A stretch of 6,722 nt of DNA from Anaerolineae bacterium. GTDB lineage: Bacteria > Chloroflexota > Anaerolineae > JAFGEY01. Shown in pieces: positions 6,036 through 6,722 of the stretch. The stretch spans positions 1 to 6,722 of the forward strand of contig JAFGJF010000292.1 of assembly GCA_016929205.1 (NCBI GenBank), written 5' to 3'. The notes under the pieces were generated by a model. It was not told the origin of the DNA, did not search any database, and was given only the letters and a program-made list of their open reading frames with translations. Every line of letters begins with the position of its first letter. Positions within the stretch are counted from its first letter, which is position 1. A program made the translations under genes and the position numbers.

Positions 6036-6722
6036 TGAGACAGAAAAATCGGGTAATGAAAACGCATCTGCTCACACGATTGGAAGCGACCTCGCTGATG
6101 GTTGGCGCAGGCGTCGGTGCGGGGATCATGGCCGTGCCTTTTCTCGCCGAGCACGTGGGACTCGTCGGCCTGGCAGTCATTCTACCCATCGCCTGGGCCG
6201 CCAGCTCCTTGATCCACCTTATGCTCGCCGAAGTGCTGTTTCGCACCGGGCGCGATCTCCAGATCGTGGAGCTGATGCGGCTCTACGTGCTGCGCGGGCG
6301 CATCGGGCGCTGGCTTTTGTGGATCGTATTCGCCTTATTGAGCATCGCCTTCCTGGCCAACCTCGCGGCGTATGTCTCCGGCGCGGGTGAGATCGTATCC
6401 GACCTTACGGGGATGGACCAACGGTTCGCCGAGATCCTGGTCTATGTGATTTCCGCCGGCGTGGTATTCTTTGGCCTCAGGGCGGTCGGTATCGCCGAAC
6501 GCTTTGCGGTCCTCGTGCTCGTGGGCCTCGTTGTTGCCATTGGAGCCGGCGCGATACCCATCCCGTTTCATATCCCACTCGGGCCATCAGGCTCGGCCAA
6601 ACAGTGGCTGGCGCTCTACGGAATGGTCATGTATGCTTTATGGACATTCTACAGCGTGCCCCAGGTCGTCAAGGGCCTGGGGCATGACTGTCGCGGCGCA
6701 GTCCGCGCGATCCTGATCGGGC
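6035..6722 (+). CDS. Amino-acid permease, APC superfamily, aromatic amino acid permease-like (3' end outside window)
   Basis: The frame from ATG 6035 stays open to the window edge (229 residues); ATG 6056 is the alternative start, and an in-frame stop at 5987 limits the 5' side. The protein is an integral inner-membrane transporter with about six membrane spans visible: roughly residues 18-38, 43-68, 92-115, 131-150, 155-175 and 192-210. The first span holds GAGVGAGIMAVPFLA, the glycine-rich broken helix typical of the APC fold and close to the GAGxLALP of tyrosine/tryptophan permeases (HAAAP, TyrP/Mtr type). The VPQVV...RGAVRAILIG stretch at 208-229 also resembles that family. About 11 spans and some 400 residues would be expected in full. 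It follows the activase by 85 bases and likely supplies the pathway substrate. The transporter class is quite sure; the aromatic specificity is inference. Confidence 0.8.
   Translation, partial: MRQKNRVMKTHLLTRLEATSLMVGAGVGAGIMAVPFLAEHVGLVGLAVILPIAWAASSLIHLMLAEVLFRTGRDLQIVELMRLYVLRGRIGRWLLWIVFALLSIAFLANLAAYVSGAGEIVSDLTGMDQRFAEILVYVISAGVVFFGLRAVGIAERFAVLVLVGLVVAIGAGAIPIPFHIPLGPSGSAKQWLALYGMVMYALWTFYSVPQVVKGLGHDCRGAVRAILIG

Noticed and set aside
1..6722. tRNA/rRNA genes, CRISPR arrays, insertion sequences, intrinsic terminators
   Set aside because: No repeat-spacer pattern, transposase frame, terminal repeats, or GC hairpin with T-run was seen; the gaps are all under 100 bases.

Overview
This window carries six genes, all on the + strand and closely spaced. 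It comes from a bacterium with moderately high GC. A glycyl radical enzyme (GRE) and its radical-SAM activase imply anaerobic or at least facultative life, because the glycyl radical is destroyed by oxygen. Nothing here fixes the phylum. A glycoside hydrolase tail at the left edge fits a plant-polysaccharide-degrading or sediment anaerobe, but that is only suggestive.

Layout: positions 2-205 are the 3' end of a GH43-type glycoside hydrolase. Positions 254-754 encode a small nucleotidyltransferase of the Lnu(A)/ANT(2'')-like type. Positions 806-2479 encode a thiamine-diphosphate (ThDP) enzyme of the acetolactate synthase/2-oxoacid decarboxylase superfamily that is not a standard IlvB. Positions 2527-4947 encode a full-length GRE of the dehydratase/lyase/decarboxylase branch, with active site Gly-Cys-Ala-Glu-Ser and a C-terminal glycyl radical loop. 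Positions 5002 (or 5011)-5949 encode its radical-SAM activase with a ferredoxin insert. Positions 6035-6722 are the first part of an amino-acid permease resembling the aromatic amino acid (HAAAP) group, cut by the window end. Intergenic gaps are about 45-85 bases and none holds a convincing terminator, so 806-6722 at least may be one transcript.

Reading as a system (inference): the permease would import an amino acid or related compound. The ThDP enzyme would decarboxylate or ligate a 2-oxo acid or aldehyde, and the GRE with its activase would carry out the radical C-C, C-O, C-N or C-S cleavage. One candidate is an anaerobic aromatic amino acid route (arylpyruvate decarboxylation, then radical decarboxylation of an arylacetate), but no aminotransferase or aldehyde dehydrogenase is visible here. 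The substrate is unknown.

Several sequence details depart from textbook motifs: GCAES instead of GCVEP and a Lys in place of the usual Arg in the glycyl radical loop of the GRE; a Ser in one ferredoxin Cys position of the activase; an altered N-terminal loop in the ThDP enzyme; and Asn in place of a likely third catalytic Asp in the nucleotidyltransferase. The ThDP-GRE-activase-permease cluster is the part of the window most likely to be an undescribed pathway.
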